DNA of 64,000 bases from Planococcus shixiaomingii. Lineage in GTDB: Bacteria; Bacillota; Bacilli; Bacillales_A; Planococcaceae. Below are positions 41,866 through 50,956 of the stretch, piece after piece. The translations under genes and the position numbers were made by a program. Location: the NCBI RefSeq assembly GCF_030413615.1, contig NZ_CP129236.1, positions 418,001 to 482,000 on the forward strand, in the 5' to 3' direction. Positions within the stretch are counted from its first letter, which is position 1. Every line of letters starts with the position of its first letter. The notes under the pieces are model-generated. The model ran no database searches. It had not been told where the DNA came from and saw only the letters and a list, made by a program, of their open reading frames with translations.

Positions 41866-43658
41866 CTAAGGTGAAAATATGCGGACTCATGGAAGGCGCG
41901 CATGTAAAGGCAGCAGAACATGCAGATGCCATTGGGTTTGTCTTTGCGCCGAGCAAACGGCAAGTGACCATTGAACAGGCAAAAGAATTAGCCAAATATG
42001 CCCCAATCGATATGGAAAAAATCGGGGTCTTCGTAAATGCATCGCTTGAAGAAATTGAAAAAGCGGTGGAATCAGTGCCGTTGACGATGGTTCAGCTGCA
42101 CGGTGATGAGCCGGATAGTTTGGTTAAAGCCATCGGTGTCCCGGTCATTCAAGCTTTTTCAATTCAGAGTAAAGAGGACGTCGACAGGTTGAACAAGTCA
42201 GTGGCCGATTATGTGTTGGTCGATGCCCCCGGTACTGACTTCCGCGGAGGCAGCGGCAACAGTTTCAATTGGACATTGCTTAAAGACAGCGATATTGACC
42301 GGTCTCGCCTTGTTGTGGCTGGCGGTCTGACTCCGGAAAATGTTCAATCGGCGATTGGCCAAACTCAGCCGTTTATGGTCGACGTATCAAGTGGTGTGGA
42401 AACAGATGGCAAAAAAGACATCTTGAAAATACAGAAATTCATTCAACAAGCAAAGGGTGATTCGATGGGACAGACGATTGAAAAAGTAGGCTTCTTTGGC
42501 AAATACGGTGGGCAATTTGTTCCTGAGACGTTGATGAAAGCCGTCAAGGAACTGGAAGATGCTTACGAGGCAGCGAAACAAGATCCGGAATTTTTGAAAG
42601 AATACCATCAGTATTTAAAAGAATATGTCGGCCGCGAGCAGCCGCTGACATTTGCAAAAAGGCTGACAGAAGCATGGGGCGGCCCGAAAGTCTATTTGAA
42701 GCGCGAAGACCTAAACCATACCGGAGCCCACAAAATCAATAACGCTCTCGGCCAGGCTTTGCTTGCGATGCGTATGGGCAAACGCAAAATCGTAGCGGAA
42801 ACAGGCGCTGGGCAGCACGGGGTCGCGACTGCTACCGTTTGTGCATTGTTCGATTTGGAATGCGTCATTTTTATGGGTGAAGAAGACATCAAGCGCCAGC
42901 AACTGAACGTCTTTCGCATGAAACTGCTCGGGGCGCGAGTGGAAAGTGTCACTAAAGGCAGCTCAACGCTAAAAGATGCGGTCAATGAAGCGCTCCGCTA
43001 TTGGGTGACAAACGTTGAAGATACGCATTACTTGATCGGTTCGGCACTCGGACCTCATCCGTTTCCGACAATGGTCCGTGATTTCCAAAGCGTCATCGGA
43101 GAAGAAACGAGACGCCAGATTTTGGAGCACGAAGGCCGTTTGCCGGATGTGGTTCTTGCGTGCATTGGCGGCGGAAGCAACGCTATCGGCATGTTTTATC
43201 CGTTCTTGAAAGACGAATCGGTAAAGCTGATTGGGGTGGAAGCGGCCGGTGATGGCACAGAGACGGAAAAACACGCAGCGACGATGACCAAAGGGACAGA
43301 AGGCGTGCTCCATGGAGCTTTCATGAAATTACTTCAAGATGATGCCGGACAAGTGCAGGAAGCCCATTCAATTTCAGCAGGATTGGATTATCCGGGTGTC
43401 GGTCCGGAACATGCCCATTTGGCGGATATCGGGAGAGTCGAATACAAAGCGATTACGGATCAAGAAGCGCTAAATGCAGTCGTTGCGTTTTCGCGTTTGG
43501 AAGGCATTATCCCGGCGCTTGAATCGGCTCATGCCATTGCGGAAGCGGAAAAGCGGGCTAAAGACATGACTTCAGATGAATTACTCGTCATTTGTGTATC
43601 CGGACGCGGCGACAAGGACATGACGACTTATGCTAATAGATTGGAGGGGTTAACATGA
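41862..43658 (+). CDS. trpFB: Fused phosphoribosylanthranilate isomerase / tryptophan synthase beta chain (TrpF-TrpB)
   Basis: One open frame of 598 codons. Residues 1-201 are TrpF (KVKICGL start with catalytic Cys, [26 protein letters not shown]), of normal length and with an end expected near [10 protein letters not shown]. From residue 202 a complete TrpB of 397 residues follows ([14 protein letters not shown] lysine in [32 protein letters not shown]). No stop separates them, whereas Bacillus has two genes. ATG 42465 has AAAGGGTG before it, so TrpB may also start separately. A TGA in another frame at 42458 means a one-base insertion upstream would separate the genes: fusion or sequence error. 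Confidence 0.85.
   Translation: MTKVKICGLMEGAHVKAAEHADAIGFVFAPSKRQVTIEQAKELAKYAPIDMEKIGVFVNASLEEIEKAVESVPLTMVQLHGDEPDSLVKAIGVPVIQAFSIQSKEDVDRLNKSVADYVLVDAPGTDFRGGSGNSFNWTLLKDSDIDRSRLVVAGGLTPENVQSAIGQTQPFMVDVSSGVETDGKKDILKIQKFIQQAKGDSMGQTIEKVGFFGKYGGQFVPETLMKAVKELEDAYEAAKQDPEFLKEYHQYLKEYVGREQPLTFAKRLTEAWGGPKVYLKREDLNHTGAHKINNALGQALLAMRMGKRKIVAETGAGQHGVATATVCALFDLECVIFMGEEDIKRQQLNVFRMKLLGARVESVTKGSSTLKDAVNEALRYWVTNVEDTHYLIGSALGPHPFPTMVRDFQSVIGEETRRQILEHEGRLPDVVLACIGGGSNAIGMFYPFLKDESVKLIGVEAAGDGTETEKHAATMTKGTEGVLHGAFMKLLQDDAGQVQEAHSISAGLDYPGVGPEHAHLADIGRVEYKAITDQEALNAVVAFSRLEGIIPALESAHAIAEAEKRAKDMTSDELLVICVSGRGDKDMTTYANRLEGLT
42450..42467 (+). promoter_or_regulatory. Internal ribosome site and start for TrpB
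   Basis: AAAGGGTGATTCGATG: a good ribosome site (AAAGGGTG, 42452-42459) 5 bases before ATG 42465, in frame inside the trpF-trpB frame. This is the point at which a separate 397-residue TrpB could be made. Confidence 0.6.
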
Positions 43659-44425
43659 AGCGCTTGGCGGAATTAAAAGAATCGGGAAGAAAAGCGTTTG
43701 TCGCCTACATTATGGCTGGCGACGGCGGGCTGGGCCAATTAAGCGAACAAGTGAAATTCCTGCAAGAGGCTGGAGTGACGGCGATTGAAATCGGCATTCC
43801 GTTTTCGGATCCGGTGGCTGATGGCGCCGTCATTGAAGCTGCCGGCAACCGTGCGCTGAAAGAAGGCGTGACGCTGCAAAAAGTGCTGGAAGAGCTGGTA
43901 AGCTGGACTTTTGAAGTGAAAGTGCCGCTCGTCATTATGACGTACCTAAACCCGGTCATCAAGTTTGGCATTGAGCGCTTTGTCAAAGAATGCAAGCGAG
44001 CAGGCGTCTCGGGGATTATCATTCCAGATCTTCCTTATGAACACCGTCAGCTGGTGCAAGGATTTACCCAAAAAGAAGAAATTACGCTTATTCAGCTTGT
44101 CACGTTGACAACAACGGAGCAGCGGATGGATGCCATTTTGCAGGAAGCGGAAGGATTTGTTTATGCGGTTACCGTTACCGGCATCACCGGTGCACGCGAC
44201 GACCTTGCAGAAGAAGTGCGGGATTTCATGAAGCGCGTCCGCTCGAAAAGCCCCGTGCCCGTCTATGCTGGTTTTGGGATTTCGAAAGTTCAACATGTCG
44301 ACTTGCTGCGCGACGACGTCGATGGGTTTATTGTCGGCTCGGCAATCGTCCAAGCATTCCATGACAATAAAATCGAAGAGCTTGTGCCCTTGATCGATGC
44401 GGTGACTGCCCCTTCTTCGGTATAA
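43655..44425 (+). CDS. trpA: Tryptophan synthase alpha chain TrpA
   Basis: Cleaves indole-3-glycerol phosphate; indole passes through a tunnel to TrpB. The 256 residues show [25 protein letters not shown] (catalytic Glu and Asp), [26 protein letters not shown] and VYAGFGISK. It starts inside the trpB stop (ATGA) after a GGAGGGG site. No terminator follows; the next gene begins after 21 bases. Confidence 0.95.
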   Translation: MKRLAELKESGRKAFVAYIMAGDGGLGQLSEQVKFLQEAGVTAIEIGIPFSDPVADGAVIEAAGNRALKEGVTLQKVLEELVSWTFEVKVPLVIMTYLNPVIKFGIERFVKECKRAGVSGIIIPDLPYEHRQLVQGFTQKEEITLIQLVTLTTTEQRMDAILQEAEGFVYAVTVTGITGARDDLAEEVRDFMKRVRSKSPVPVYAGFGISKVQHVDLLRDDVDGFIVGSAIVQAFHDNKIEELVPLIDAVTAPSSV

Positions 44426-44446
44426 TGCCAGAAGGAGGGATGCACC

Positions 44447-45037
44447 ATGTTTACACCAGTCAAAGCTGAATTTTTTGATGCGCCTACGCTAGAGTTGTCC
44501 CGCAGCCTGCTTGGGCAAATCATCGTCCATGAACTGCCGGAGGGAATCGTTGCGGGACGGATCGTGGAAACGGAAGCGTATATGGGGGCGGAGGACCGGG
44601 CTGCCCATAGTTTTGGGAATCGGCGAACGAAGCGGACCGAAATCATGTTTGGCAAGCCGGGGCTTGTTTATACATATCAAATGCACACTCATACACTTAT
44701 TAACGTTGTCAGTGGACCTGTCGATACGCCGCGCGCCATTTTGATCCGCGCCGTGGAGCCGGTCGAAGGCATCGATTTGATGGCGGAACTGCGCGGCAAG
44801 CACTTGCCGATCAAGCAGTGGACGAGCGGTCCGGGAAAATTGACGAAAGCCATGGGTATCACCATGAAGTATTATGGCCACCATTTCACAGAGCGGCCGT
44901 TATATATTGCAGAAGGTGACCCGGTTCATGCGATAGCTGTCGGACCTCGCGTCGGCATCGGGAATTCGCAGGAAGCCGTCAATTATCCGTACCGCTTTTG
45001 GGAAAGCGACAATCCATTTGTTTCGAAGTTTCGCTAA
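44447..45037 (+). CDS. DNA-3-methyladenine glycosylase (AAG/MPG family)
   Basis: Removes alkylated purines from DNA. The 196-residue product matches the AAG family: LGQIIVHELPEGIVAGRIVETEAYMG holds the catalytic glutamate, followed by DRAAHSFGNRRTKRTEIMFGKPGLVYTY and GPGKLTKAMGI. AAGGAGG lies 9 bases before the ATG. It is only 21 bases after trpA with no terminator, so it should be carried on the T-box controlled transcript. I see no functional link to tryptophan. B. subtilis YxlJ is the likely counterpart. Confidence 0.88.
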   Translation: MFTPVKAEFFDAPTLELSRSLLGQIIVHELPEGIVAGRIVETEAYMGAEDRAAHSFGNRRTKRTEIMFGKPGLVYTYQMHTHTLINVVSGPVDTPRAILIRAVEPVEGIDLMAELRGKHLPIKQWTSGPGKLTKAMGITMKYYGHHFTERPLYIAEGDPVHAIAVGPRVGIGNSQEAVNYPYRFWESDNPFVSKFR

Positions 45038-45107
45038 ACACTATGTTTAAGATATTCGACTCGTGGAATATTAAGGGAGAATACTTAAACAAGGAGAGTG
45101 GAAGATA

Positions 45108-45632
45108 GTGGCGAAAATTGCAACACTAATTACTGATATGTTCGAAGATGTGGAATATACGGATCCATCGAAAGCATTCAACGATGCAGGCCATGAAGTC
45201 TTTACGATTGAGAAAGAGGCTGGAAAAGAAGTGACCGGCAAACAAGGCGAAGCTGTTGTAACTATTGACGCTTCGATCGACGATGTCAATCCGGAAGATT
45301 ACGACGCGTTGTTCTTGCCTGGTGGATTTTCACCAGACCAATTGCGTGCGGACGACCGGTTCGTCGCTTTTACAAAAGCATTTATGGATGCGAAGAAACC
45401 TGTCTTCGCGATTTGCCACGGACCGCAATTATTAATTACGGCCAAAGCTTTAGAAGGGCGCAAGGCAACGGGTTATAAATCGATTCATGTGGATATGGAG
45501 TACGCAGGAGCGAAGCTAGTCGACGAGGAAGTGGCAGTCTGTCAGGATCAATTGGTAACAAGCCGCCAGCCGGATGACATTCCAGCGTTCAACCGCGAAG
45601 CGCTCCGTGTACTTGAGCAATCAGCGAAATAA
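45108..45632 (+). CDS. DJ-1/PfpI-family protein (YraA-like)
   Basis: Class I glutamine amidotransferase-like fold; YraA homologues act as stress-response proteases or glyoxalase/deglycase-type enzymes against aldehyde damage. The 174 residues carry the nucleophile elbow AICHGPQ with the catalytic cysteine, the partner glutamate in MFEDVEY and LFLPGGFSPDQLR. The GTG start follows AAGGAG by 11 bases. Ends in a strong terminator, beyond which lies a 20-bp repeat array. Confidence 0.85.
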   Translation: MAKIATLITDMFEDVEYTDPSKAFNDAGHEVFTIEKEAGKEVTGKQGEAVVTIDASIDDVNPEDYDALFLPGGFSPDQLRADDRFVAFTKAFMDAKKPVFAICHGPQLLITAKALEGRKATGYKSIHVDMEYAGAKLVDEEVAVCQDQLVTSRQPDDIPAFNREALRVLEQSAK

Positions 45633-45644
45633 AATAAGTAGAGT

Positions 45645-45678
45645 AATCCCGGCAGCTTCGGCTGCCGGGATTTTTTTG
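45645..45678 (+). terminator. Terminator after the PfpI-like gene
   Basis: AATCCCGGCAGC / GCTGCCGGGATTT with TTCG tetraloop and a run of seven T. Confidence 0.9.
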
Positions 45679-45690
45679 TGGTGGAGAATG

Positions 45691-45830
45691 GAGCAGCGCA
45701 AGTAAATGGTGTGGAAAGCAAGTAAAACATGAGAAGCGCAAGTAAATGTTCGGGAGCGCAAGAAAACCTCGAGAAGCGCAAGTAAACCACGAAAATCGCA
45801 AGTAAACCGGAAATACCGCAAATAAAAACA
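45691..45830. repeat. Tandem array of exactly 20-bp units (array A)
   Basis: Seven units; the GCGCA or related core recurs at 45696, 45716, 45736, 45756, 45776, 45796 and 45816, always 20 bp apart. Typical unit: GAGAAGCGCAAGTAAACCAC. The frames it creates on the minus strand (rich in F, T, C, A) are repeat translations, not genes. It ends 9 bases before the arsR promoter. Confidence 0.85.
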
Positions 45831-45839
45831 AATTCGCTC

Positions 45840-45869
45840 TTGCTTAATATAAGCAAACGCTTATATAAT
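45840..45869 (+). promoter_or_regulatory. arsR promoter with palindromic ArsR operator
   Basis: TTGCTT (45840-45845), 18-bp spacer, TATAAT (45864-45869). The perfect inverted repeat ATATAAGC-AAAC-GCTTATAT (45847-45866) fills the spacer and enters the -10, the expected place for autorepression by an ArsR/SmtB protein. Confidence 0.78.
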
Positions 45870-45900
45870 GAATTGATTCTTAAAAAGAAGGTGGCATAAC

Positions 45901-46230
45901 ATGGAGTATCCGCAAATGGAACAATATTTGAAAGCGATCGGTGATCATAACCGGATGCTTATCTTAAAATACTTGATGAAAGATGCGCTGTGCATTTGTG
46001 AGTTTACAGAACTTCTTGATATGACGCAGCCGGCTGTCTCTCAGCATATGCGCAAACTGAAGCAGGCAGAATTGGTTATAGAAGAGAAGCGGGGCCGCTG
46101 GACGATTTGGTCATTGAATACGAAGCATTTGCAGTATCCGATTTTGCTGCATTTATTGAGCTTGTTGCCGGAACCGGAGCGGACGATTGAATCGTTGGCG
46201 GCAGAAGGAAAACGAGTAGTTTGTGAATAG
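45901..46230 (+). CDS. arsR: ArsR/SmtB-family metalloregulator
   Basis: Winged-helix repressor of 109 residues. DHNRMLILKYLM precedes the sensor helix ALCICEFTELLDMT, whose CIC cysteines match the arsenic-type ELCVC motif; the recognition helix is QPAVSQHMRKLKQAELV. A further cysteine is at the C-terminus. It lies directly before arsB, and its promoter spacer holds a palindrome. Release on arsenite or antimonite is the expected behaviour; another soft metal is possible. Confidence 0.85.
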   Translation: MEYPQMEQYLKAIGDHNRMLILKYLMKDALCICEFTELLDMTQPAVSQHMRKLKQAELVIEEKRGRWTIWSLNTKHLQYPILLHLLSLLPEPERTIESLAAEGKRVVCE

Positions 46231-46245
46231 GGAGTTGTGTTAAAA

Positions 46246-47541
46246 GTGGAAGTTTGGTTAGCTGGAATTATTTTTCTTATTACATTATTTCTTGTTATTG
46301 CGCAGCCGAGAAACTTATCGATCGGCTGGTCGGCAATCGGCGGCGCAGTAGTTGCGCTGATTTTTGGAGTTGTCGATTTTGGGGACGTTTGGGATGTGAC
46401 GGGAATTGTCTGGAATGCGACATTGACGTTTGTCGCCCTTATCGTCATTTCGTTAATCCTTGATGAAATCGGATTTTTCGAATGGGCAGCCTTGCATATG
46501 GCGCGATTTGCGAAAGGCAGCGGCTTGCGCATGTTTTTCCTGGTGACACTTCTCGGGGCGGTTGTGGCGGCGTTGTTTGCTAACGACGGGGCAGCGCTTA
46601 TTTTAACGCCGATCGTTCTTGCGATGGTCCGTGCATTGAATTTCAAAGATGCCATGATTTTGCCTTTCATCATGGCTTCGGGGTTCATCGCCGATACGGC
46701 GTCGCTGCCGTTTGTAATAAGTAACCTCGTGAACATCGTTTCGGCGGACTTTTTTGGCATTGGCTTTACTGAATATGCGTTGCATATGGCCGTTCCGAAT
46801 TTGTTCAGTATTTTAGCGAGCATGCTCGTACTGTATTTATACTTCAGAAAAAGCATACCGAAAAAATTCGACAGCAGCGCACTGAAGCAGCCGAGTACGG
46901 CAATAAAAGATTTGAAGATGTTCCGCTTGTCATGGGCAGTGCTCGGGGTTTTGCTTGTCGGTTATTTCCTGAGCGGACCTTTCGATATTCCGGTGTCCTT
47001 TATCGCTGGAGCGGTAGCGATCCTCTTTTTGGCTATTGCTCGGAGAAGTGAAGCAGTGCACACGCGAGCGGTTATCAAAGGCGCACCATGGGCAATCGTC
47101 TTTTTCTCGATTGGCATGTATGTAGTTGTTTATGGGCTGCGAAACGTTGGCCTGACGTCTGTTTTGGCTACAGCGATAGATTGGACAGCGAGCCACGGGT
47201 TGTATGCCGCGACGATCGGTATGGGCTTTATCGCCGCAATCCTGTCATCGGTGATGAACAATATGCCGACGGTTATGATTGACGCCTTGGCGATTGCCGA
47301 AACAAACACTGCAGGGGTCACGCGGAATGCACTGATTTATGCCAATGTTATCGGTTCCGATCTCGGACCGAAAATTACGCCAATCGGCTCACTAGCCACG
47401 CTTCTTTGGCTCCACGTCTTAAGGGCGAAAGGTGTCAAAATCAGTTGGGGCTATTATTTCAAAGTTGGAATTGTCTTGACACTTCCAACGCTTTTCATCA
47501 CATTGACCGGTTTGTATTTCTGGTTATTGGTATTAAATTAA
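46246..47541 (+). CDS. arsB: Arsenite efflux permease ArsB
   Basis: Ion-transporter superfamily membrane protein that expels arsenite. About 431 residues with 11-12 hydrophobic segments. Family motifs: [35 protein letters not shown] region, [37 protein letters not shown] and [13 protein letters not shown] favour GTG 46246 (GGGAG 11 bases upstream); GTG 46237 lies only 2 bases from that site. It forms an operon with arsR, 15 bases apart. No arsC reductase is present here. Confidence 0.87.
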   Translation: MEVWLAGIIFLITLFLVIAQPRNLSIGWSAIGGAVVALIFGVVDFGDVWDVTGIVWNATLTFVALIVISLILDEIGFFEWAALHMARFAKGSGLRMFFLVTLLGAVVAALFANDGAALILTPIVLAMVRALNFKDAMILPFIMASGFIADTASLPFVISNLVNIVSADFFGIGFTEYALHMAVPNLFSILASMLVLYLYFRKSIPKKFDSSALKQPSTAIKDLKMFRLSWAVLGVLLVGYFLSGPFDIPVSFIAGAVAILFLAIARRSEAVHTRAVIKGAPWAIVFFSIGMYVVVYGLRNVGLTSVLATAIDWTASHGLYAATIGMGFIAAILSSVMNNMPTVMIDALAIAETNTAGVTRNALIYANVIGSDLGPKITPIGSLATLLWLHVLRAKGVKISWGYYFKVGIVLTLPTLFITLTGLYFWLLVLN

Positions 47542-47543
47542 AC

Positions 47544-47578
47544 AAAAAAGAGGCTTGCTCCTGCAAGCCTCTTTTTTA
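47544..47578. terminator. Bidirectional terminator between arsB and the GNAT gene
   Basis: AAAAAAGAGGCTTGC / GCAAGCCTCTTTTTT with loop TCCT; the right arm overlaps the stop codon of the converging gene. Confidence 0.88.
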
Positions 47579-48379
47579 ATCGAGAAATTTTGCCATATAA
47601 AATTCGTCGTGCGGTTGTCCTTCGATAATCAGCGATTTTTTTCGGACGCCTTCTCTTTCGTAGCCGGCTTTTTCATACAGACTGATAGCGGGAGTGTTTT
47701 CGACGACTACTGTCAATTCTAAGCGGGTGACACCTTTAGCGATGGACCATTCTTCGGCTCTTTGGAGAAGTGAAGAAGCAATGCCTTTTCCCCGGGCGTT
47801 CTCTTGGATTCCGAGAACGATAGCGGCTCGGTGGGCGGCACGTTGCGCGGCATTTCCGATGACCATTAAATAGCCGACATGTTCACCGTTTAAAATAGCG
47901 ATGAAAATGGTAGAGTTGCCGTTTTTCTTCCATTCGATAATTTGTTTCCGGACTCGCTGCGTTGACTGTATGCGTTCATCTTTGCCATAGAGCATGAAAT
48001 CCGATTCTGCTTCCACTGTTTTTTGAAGGGTTACAAGCGAACTGGCATCGCCGTGTTCAGCGGTGCGGATCAGCAGGATATCTTCGTCGACATCAGCGCC
48101 GCCATTTCCTCCGCCGTTGGAAAGGTCGATTCTTTCAAAAACGACATAGCGGTTTGGTTCAACATCGCTGACAAGATAGCCCGCATCGATCCAAGCGTGA
48201 AAATGCTTTGCGGGGGCTTTCGTTTTTTTCCACCAGCTTTTATTTAAGTAAGCAGCATTCGGCAATTGTTGGCCCATAATTTTTTCAATTTCATTAAAAC
48301 TTAGCCTAATTGACGGATTTGTAGCAGACGAAAAATAATTTGCTAATGGAATGTATTTTTTTTCCAATAAAATAGTCAA
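47576..48379 (-). CDS. GNAT acetyltransferase with an extra N-terminal domain
   Basis: Two-part protein of 267 residues from a TTG start at 48379, which has GGGGAG 6 bases upstream; the frame stays open to 48454 without a better site. Residues about 5-85 (PLANYFSSATNPSIRLSFNE, KIMGQQLPNAAYLNKSWWKK) look like a DUF7662-type small domain. The C-terminal part is a GNAT domain with the acetyl-CoA loop QENARGKGIASSLL and the strand RLELTVVVENTPAISLYEKAGYE, close to phosphinothricin/ribosomal-type acetyltransferases. Substrate unknown. Confidence 0.75.
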   Translation of the reverse strand: MTILLEKKYIPLANYFSSATNPSIRLSFNEIEKIMGQQLPNAAYLNKSWWKKTKAPAKHFHAWIDAGYLVSDVEPNRYVVFERIDLSNGGGNGGADVDEDILLIRTAEHGDASSLVTLQKTVEAESDFMLYGKDERIQSTQRVRKQIIEWKKNGNSTIFIAILNGEHVGYLMVIGNAAQRAAHRAAIVLGIQENARGKGIASSLLQRAEEWSIAKGVTRLELTVVVENTPAISLYEKAGYEREGVRKKSLIIEGQPHDEFYMAKFLD

Positions 48380-48592
48380 TATATTCTCCCCTTTTCGTCT
48401 ATAACGAGTAATATTATGAATGATTATATCATTAGTCCTATTGATAGTACACATTTATTACCTTAATATTTAAAAATTCTATTATTTGTATACGCCGATA
48501 ATTTTTTCATCAAAATATTCTGACAGTATTTCCGGGAGACCCACTTATGGTAGAATAATCACGGAAAACTACATTGATCAGGAGGCAATAGC

Positions 48593-49519
48593 ATGTCAAA
48601 AACTTTTGTATTAGGCCACAAAAATCCAGATACGGATTCAATTTGTTCAGCCATTTCATATGCATTTTTGAAAAACAAACTCGGGATGGACGCTGAACCT
48701 ATCCGGTTGGGTGAATTGAACAATGAAACGCTATATGCATTAGAACAGTTTAACTTCGAACACCCGCGCCTTGTTACCCGCGTCTCGGCAGAAGTGTCCC
48801 AAGTAATTTTAGTGGATCACAACGAACGCCAGCAAAGCGCTGAAGATATCGGGGATGTTCAAGTGATAGAAGTTGTCGACCACCACCGGATCGCAAACTT
48901 TGAAACGACGGACCCGCTTTATTTCCGTGCTGAACCTGTTGGCTGCACAGCAACGATTTTATTGAAATTATTCAAGGAAAATGGCGTGGCGGTGCCTGCC
49001 GATATTGCAGGACTTATGCTGTCTGCCATCATTTCTGATTCCTTATTGTTTAAATCGCCAACTTGCACGGAGCAGGATGTTCAAGCGGCTCGCGAACTTG
49101 CAGAATTTGCAGGCATTGATGCGGCCGAATACGGTCTGGCTATGCTAAAGGCAGGAGCCGATTTGAGCAACAAAACATTAGAAGATTTAATGTCCTTGGA
49201 TTCAAAAGAATTCGAAGCCGGCGTTCATCGATTCGAGATTGCTCAAGTCAACGCTATCGGAGTGGATGATGTTATTAGCCGCCAGAAAGAATTGGAAGTC
49301 TTGATGCAACAAGTTATTGCGAAAAAAGGTTTATCGCTTTTTGTCTTTGTCGTAACGGACATTTTAAACAACGATTCAGTCGGCATTGTCCTAGGCCAGC
49401 AATCTCACATTATCGAAACTGCCTTCAAATCAAGCGTTGTTGATAACCGCGTGCTTCTTCCGGGCGTCGTTTCACGCAAAAAACAAATTGTACCGGTCAT
49501 CACTGAAGCACTTAGCTGA
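48593..49519 (+). CDS. ppaC: Manganese-dependent inorganic pyrophosphatase
   Basis: Family II (DHH) pyrophosphatase that hydrolyses PPi in the cytoplasm. The 308 residues match the family length. Motifs: [13 protein letters not shown] at the N-terminus, VDHNER, VDHHR (metal ligands), a DSL motif in [10 protein letters not shown] and the C-terminal SRKKQIVP for substrate binding. CAGGAGGC precedes the ATG. Single gene ended by a hairpin that includes its stop codon. Confidence 0.93.
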   Translation: MSKTFVLGHKNPDTDSICSAISYAFLKNKLGMDAEPIRLGELNNETLYALEQFNFEHPRLVTRVSAEVSQVILVDHNERQQSAEDIGDVQVIEVVDHHRIANFETTDPLYFRAEPVGCTATILLKLFKENGVAVPADIAGLMLSAIISDSLLFKSPTCTEQDVQAARELAEFAGIDAAEYGLAMLKAGADLSNKTLEDLMSLDSKEFEAGVHRFEIAQVNAIGVDDVISRQKELEVLMQQVIAKKGLSLFVFVVTDILNNDSVGIVLGQQSHIIETAFKSSVVDNRVLLPGVVSRKKQIVPVITEALS

Positions 49520-49545
49520 TTCCCTTTGGGGAATCAGTTTTTTTT
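49516..49545 (+). terminator. ppaC terminator
   Basis: CTGATTCCC / GGGAATCAG followed by eight T; the stem starts one base before the ppaC stop codon. Confidence 0.85.
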
Positions 49546-49556
49546 GTTGGGAAATT

Positions 49557-50095
49557 GGATTACGCTTTTGTAAAGAGCCATTTCCGCTTTTCAATGTCTA
49601 GCTCCGGCGCTTAGCCCCTCGAGGTCGCTTAGGTCTTGCTGGTCTAGGCAAAGAACGCCCAGCCCTTCAAGCCCTCCAGCGCTTGTCCAGACTGCAGTGC
49701 CTAGCTCTTCGGGACATAAGCCAGTCTGGCTGTGCGGCAAAAAGCGCCGCTTCACCAGCCCGTCTTATTCCTGTCAGAGCTTGACAGGCACTTCCACTTT
49801 TCTATTTGTCGGGGCTACATAGGCGCCTCCGCTTTTCTTCTTGTCCAGACTCCAACGGCCAGCTCCTCGAGTCGTAAGCCGCTCTGCCTGTGCGGTAAAA
49901 AGCGCCGCTTCGACAGAGCGGCTTGCGCTTGTCGGAGCTAAACGGCCATTTCCGCTTTTTATTGTCTAGCTCCGGCGCCTAGCCCCTCGAGGTCGCTTCG
50001 GTCTTGCTGGTCTAGGCAAAGAACGCCTAGTCCTTCAAGACCTCCAGCGCTTGTCGGGGCTACATAGGCGCCTCCGCTTTTCTATTCTTATAGGC
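49557..50095. repeat. Mosaic GC-rich intergenic repeat block
   Basis: 540 bp without a gene. Two near-identical copies of a unit of about 120 bp (from about 49578 and 49945: TGTCTAGCTCCGGCGC, CTAGCCCCTCGAGGTCGCTT, GGTCTTGCTGGTCTAGGC, CCTCCAGCGCTTGTC) flank a second unit type occurring twice (CATAAGCCAGTCTGGCTGTG or GTAAGCCGCTCTGCCTGTGC, then AAAAAGCGCCGCTTC). Units contain long inverted segments able to form hairpins and are joined by CATTTCCGCTTTT-like links. A related fragment lies at 4.60-4.77 kb. Confidence 0.8.
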
Positions 50096-50102
50096 AAAAA
50101 AA

Positions 50103-50131
50103 TTGAGGAGGCTCTCTTCCCTTGTTATAGT
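50103..50131 (+). promoter_or_regulatory. Promoter of the DsbA-like gene
   Basis: TTGAGG (50103-50108), 17-bp spacer, TATAGT (50126-50131). Confidence 0.65.
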
Positions 50132-50151
50132 AATTGCAAGAGGTGGATAAA

Positions 50152-50856
50152 ATGAAAATCGAAATATGGTCAGATTATGTGTGCCCGTTCTGCTACATAG
50201 GCAAGCGCACGTTTGAGCAAGCATTAAAACAATCCGGATTTGAAAGCCGTGCGGAAGTTTCGTTCAAAGCTTATCAATTGGATCCTGATGCTCCACTTGA
50301 CTCCAACATATCCGCCTACGAAAATCTGGCAAAAAAACTGGGTCAGACGGTGGAACAGGCGAAAGAGATGACAGAAGACGTTGCAGCACACGCCCGCACA
50401 GTCGGACTTCAATATAATTTTGAGAATATGGTTCATGCTAATACATTTGCAGCACATCGCCTGGCGAAATGGGCGGAAAGCTTAGGGAAAGAATCGGAAA
50501 TTACGGAAAAATTGCTTCATGGCTATTTCGTCGAATCAAAAAATGTCGGCAATGCGGAAGTGTTATTGGACATTGCCGAAACTGCTGGTTTGCCGAGAGA
50601 AGAAGCGCAAGCTGTTTTGGCTTCTGACCGGTTTACGGCAGAAGTAAAAAAAGACATTGAAGAAGCAAGCCAAATCGGCATCCAAGGTGTACCGTTCTTT
50701 GTGGTTAACCGCAAATACGCTCTTTCTGGAGCTCAACCGCTTGAAACATTTATCGAGGCCATCGTTCAGATTGCTGAAGAAGAGGGGATTCGCCCAGAAG
50801 CAAAACAGCGTCGCAAGAAAACGACCTATTGCACCGGCGATTCCTGCGATGCCTAA
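50152..50856 (+). CDS. DsbA/FrnE-family thiol oxidoreductase
   Basis: Thioredoxin-fold protein, 234 residues, resembling FrnE and B. subtilis YwbO. The N-terminal active site is CPFC in WSDYVCPFCYIGKR; a long helical insert follows, and the cis-proline loop is GIQGVPFFVVN. The C-terminus adds a second cysteine pair in TYCTGDSCDA, as in FrnE. There is no signal peptide, so it acts in the cytoplasm, likely in oxidative-stress thiol handling. ATG 50152 is placed by GAGGTGG; an upstream ATG (50134) lacks one. Confidence 0.85.
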   Translation: MKIEIWSDYVCPFCYIGKRTFEQALKQSGFESRAEVSFKAYQLDPDAPLDSNISAYENLAKKLGQTVEQAKEMTEDVAAHARTVGLQYNFENMVHANTFAAHRLAKWAESLGKESEITEKLLHGYFVESKNVGNAEVLLDIAETAGLPREEAQAVLASDRFTAEVKKDIEEASQIGIQGVPFFVVNRKYALSGAQPLETFIEAIVQIAEEEGIRPEAKQRRKKTTYCTGDSCDA

Positions 50857-50906
50857 AGATGAGCAGAGTGATTGACTTTCACTCTGTTTTCATATAAGCT
50901 TAAATT

Positions 50907-50923
50907 GTCTCGAATTGAAGATA
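50907..50923. promoter_or_regulatory. MhqR-type operator upstream of azoR
   Basis: GTCTCGAATTGAAGATA resembles the MhqR operator TATCTCGAATTCGAGATA, with two or three changes. It lies about 35 bases before the azoR start. Confidence 0.6.
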
Positions 50924-50956
50924 AATAACTTTAGAATAAAAGGAGTTTTATAAATA

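Noticed and set aside
45548..45856. Three overlapping minus-strand frames rich in F, T, C and L
   Set aside because: They follow the 20-bp array A and run into a terminator; no ribosome sites.
49732..49941. 69-codon frame in the 49.6-50.1 kb block
   Set aside because: Lies fully in the mosaic repeat, no ribosome site or domain.
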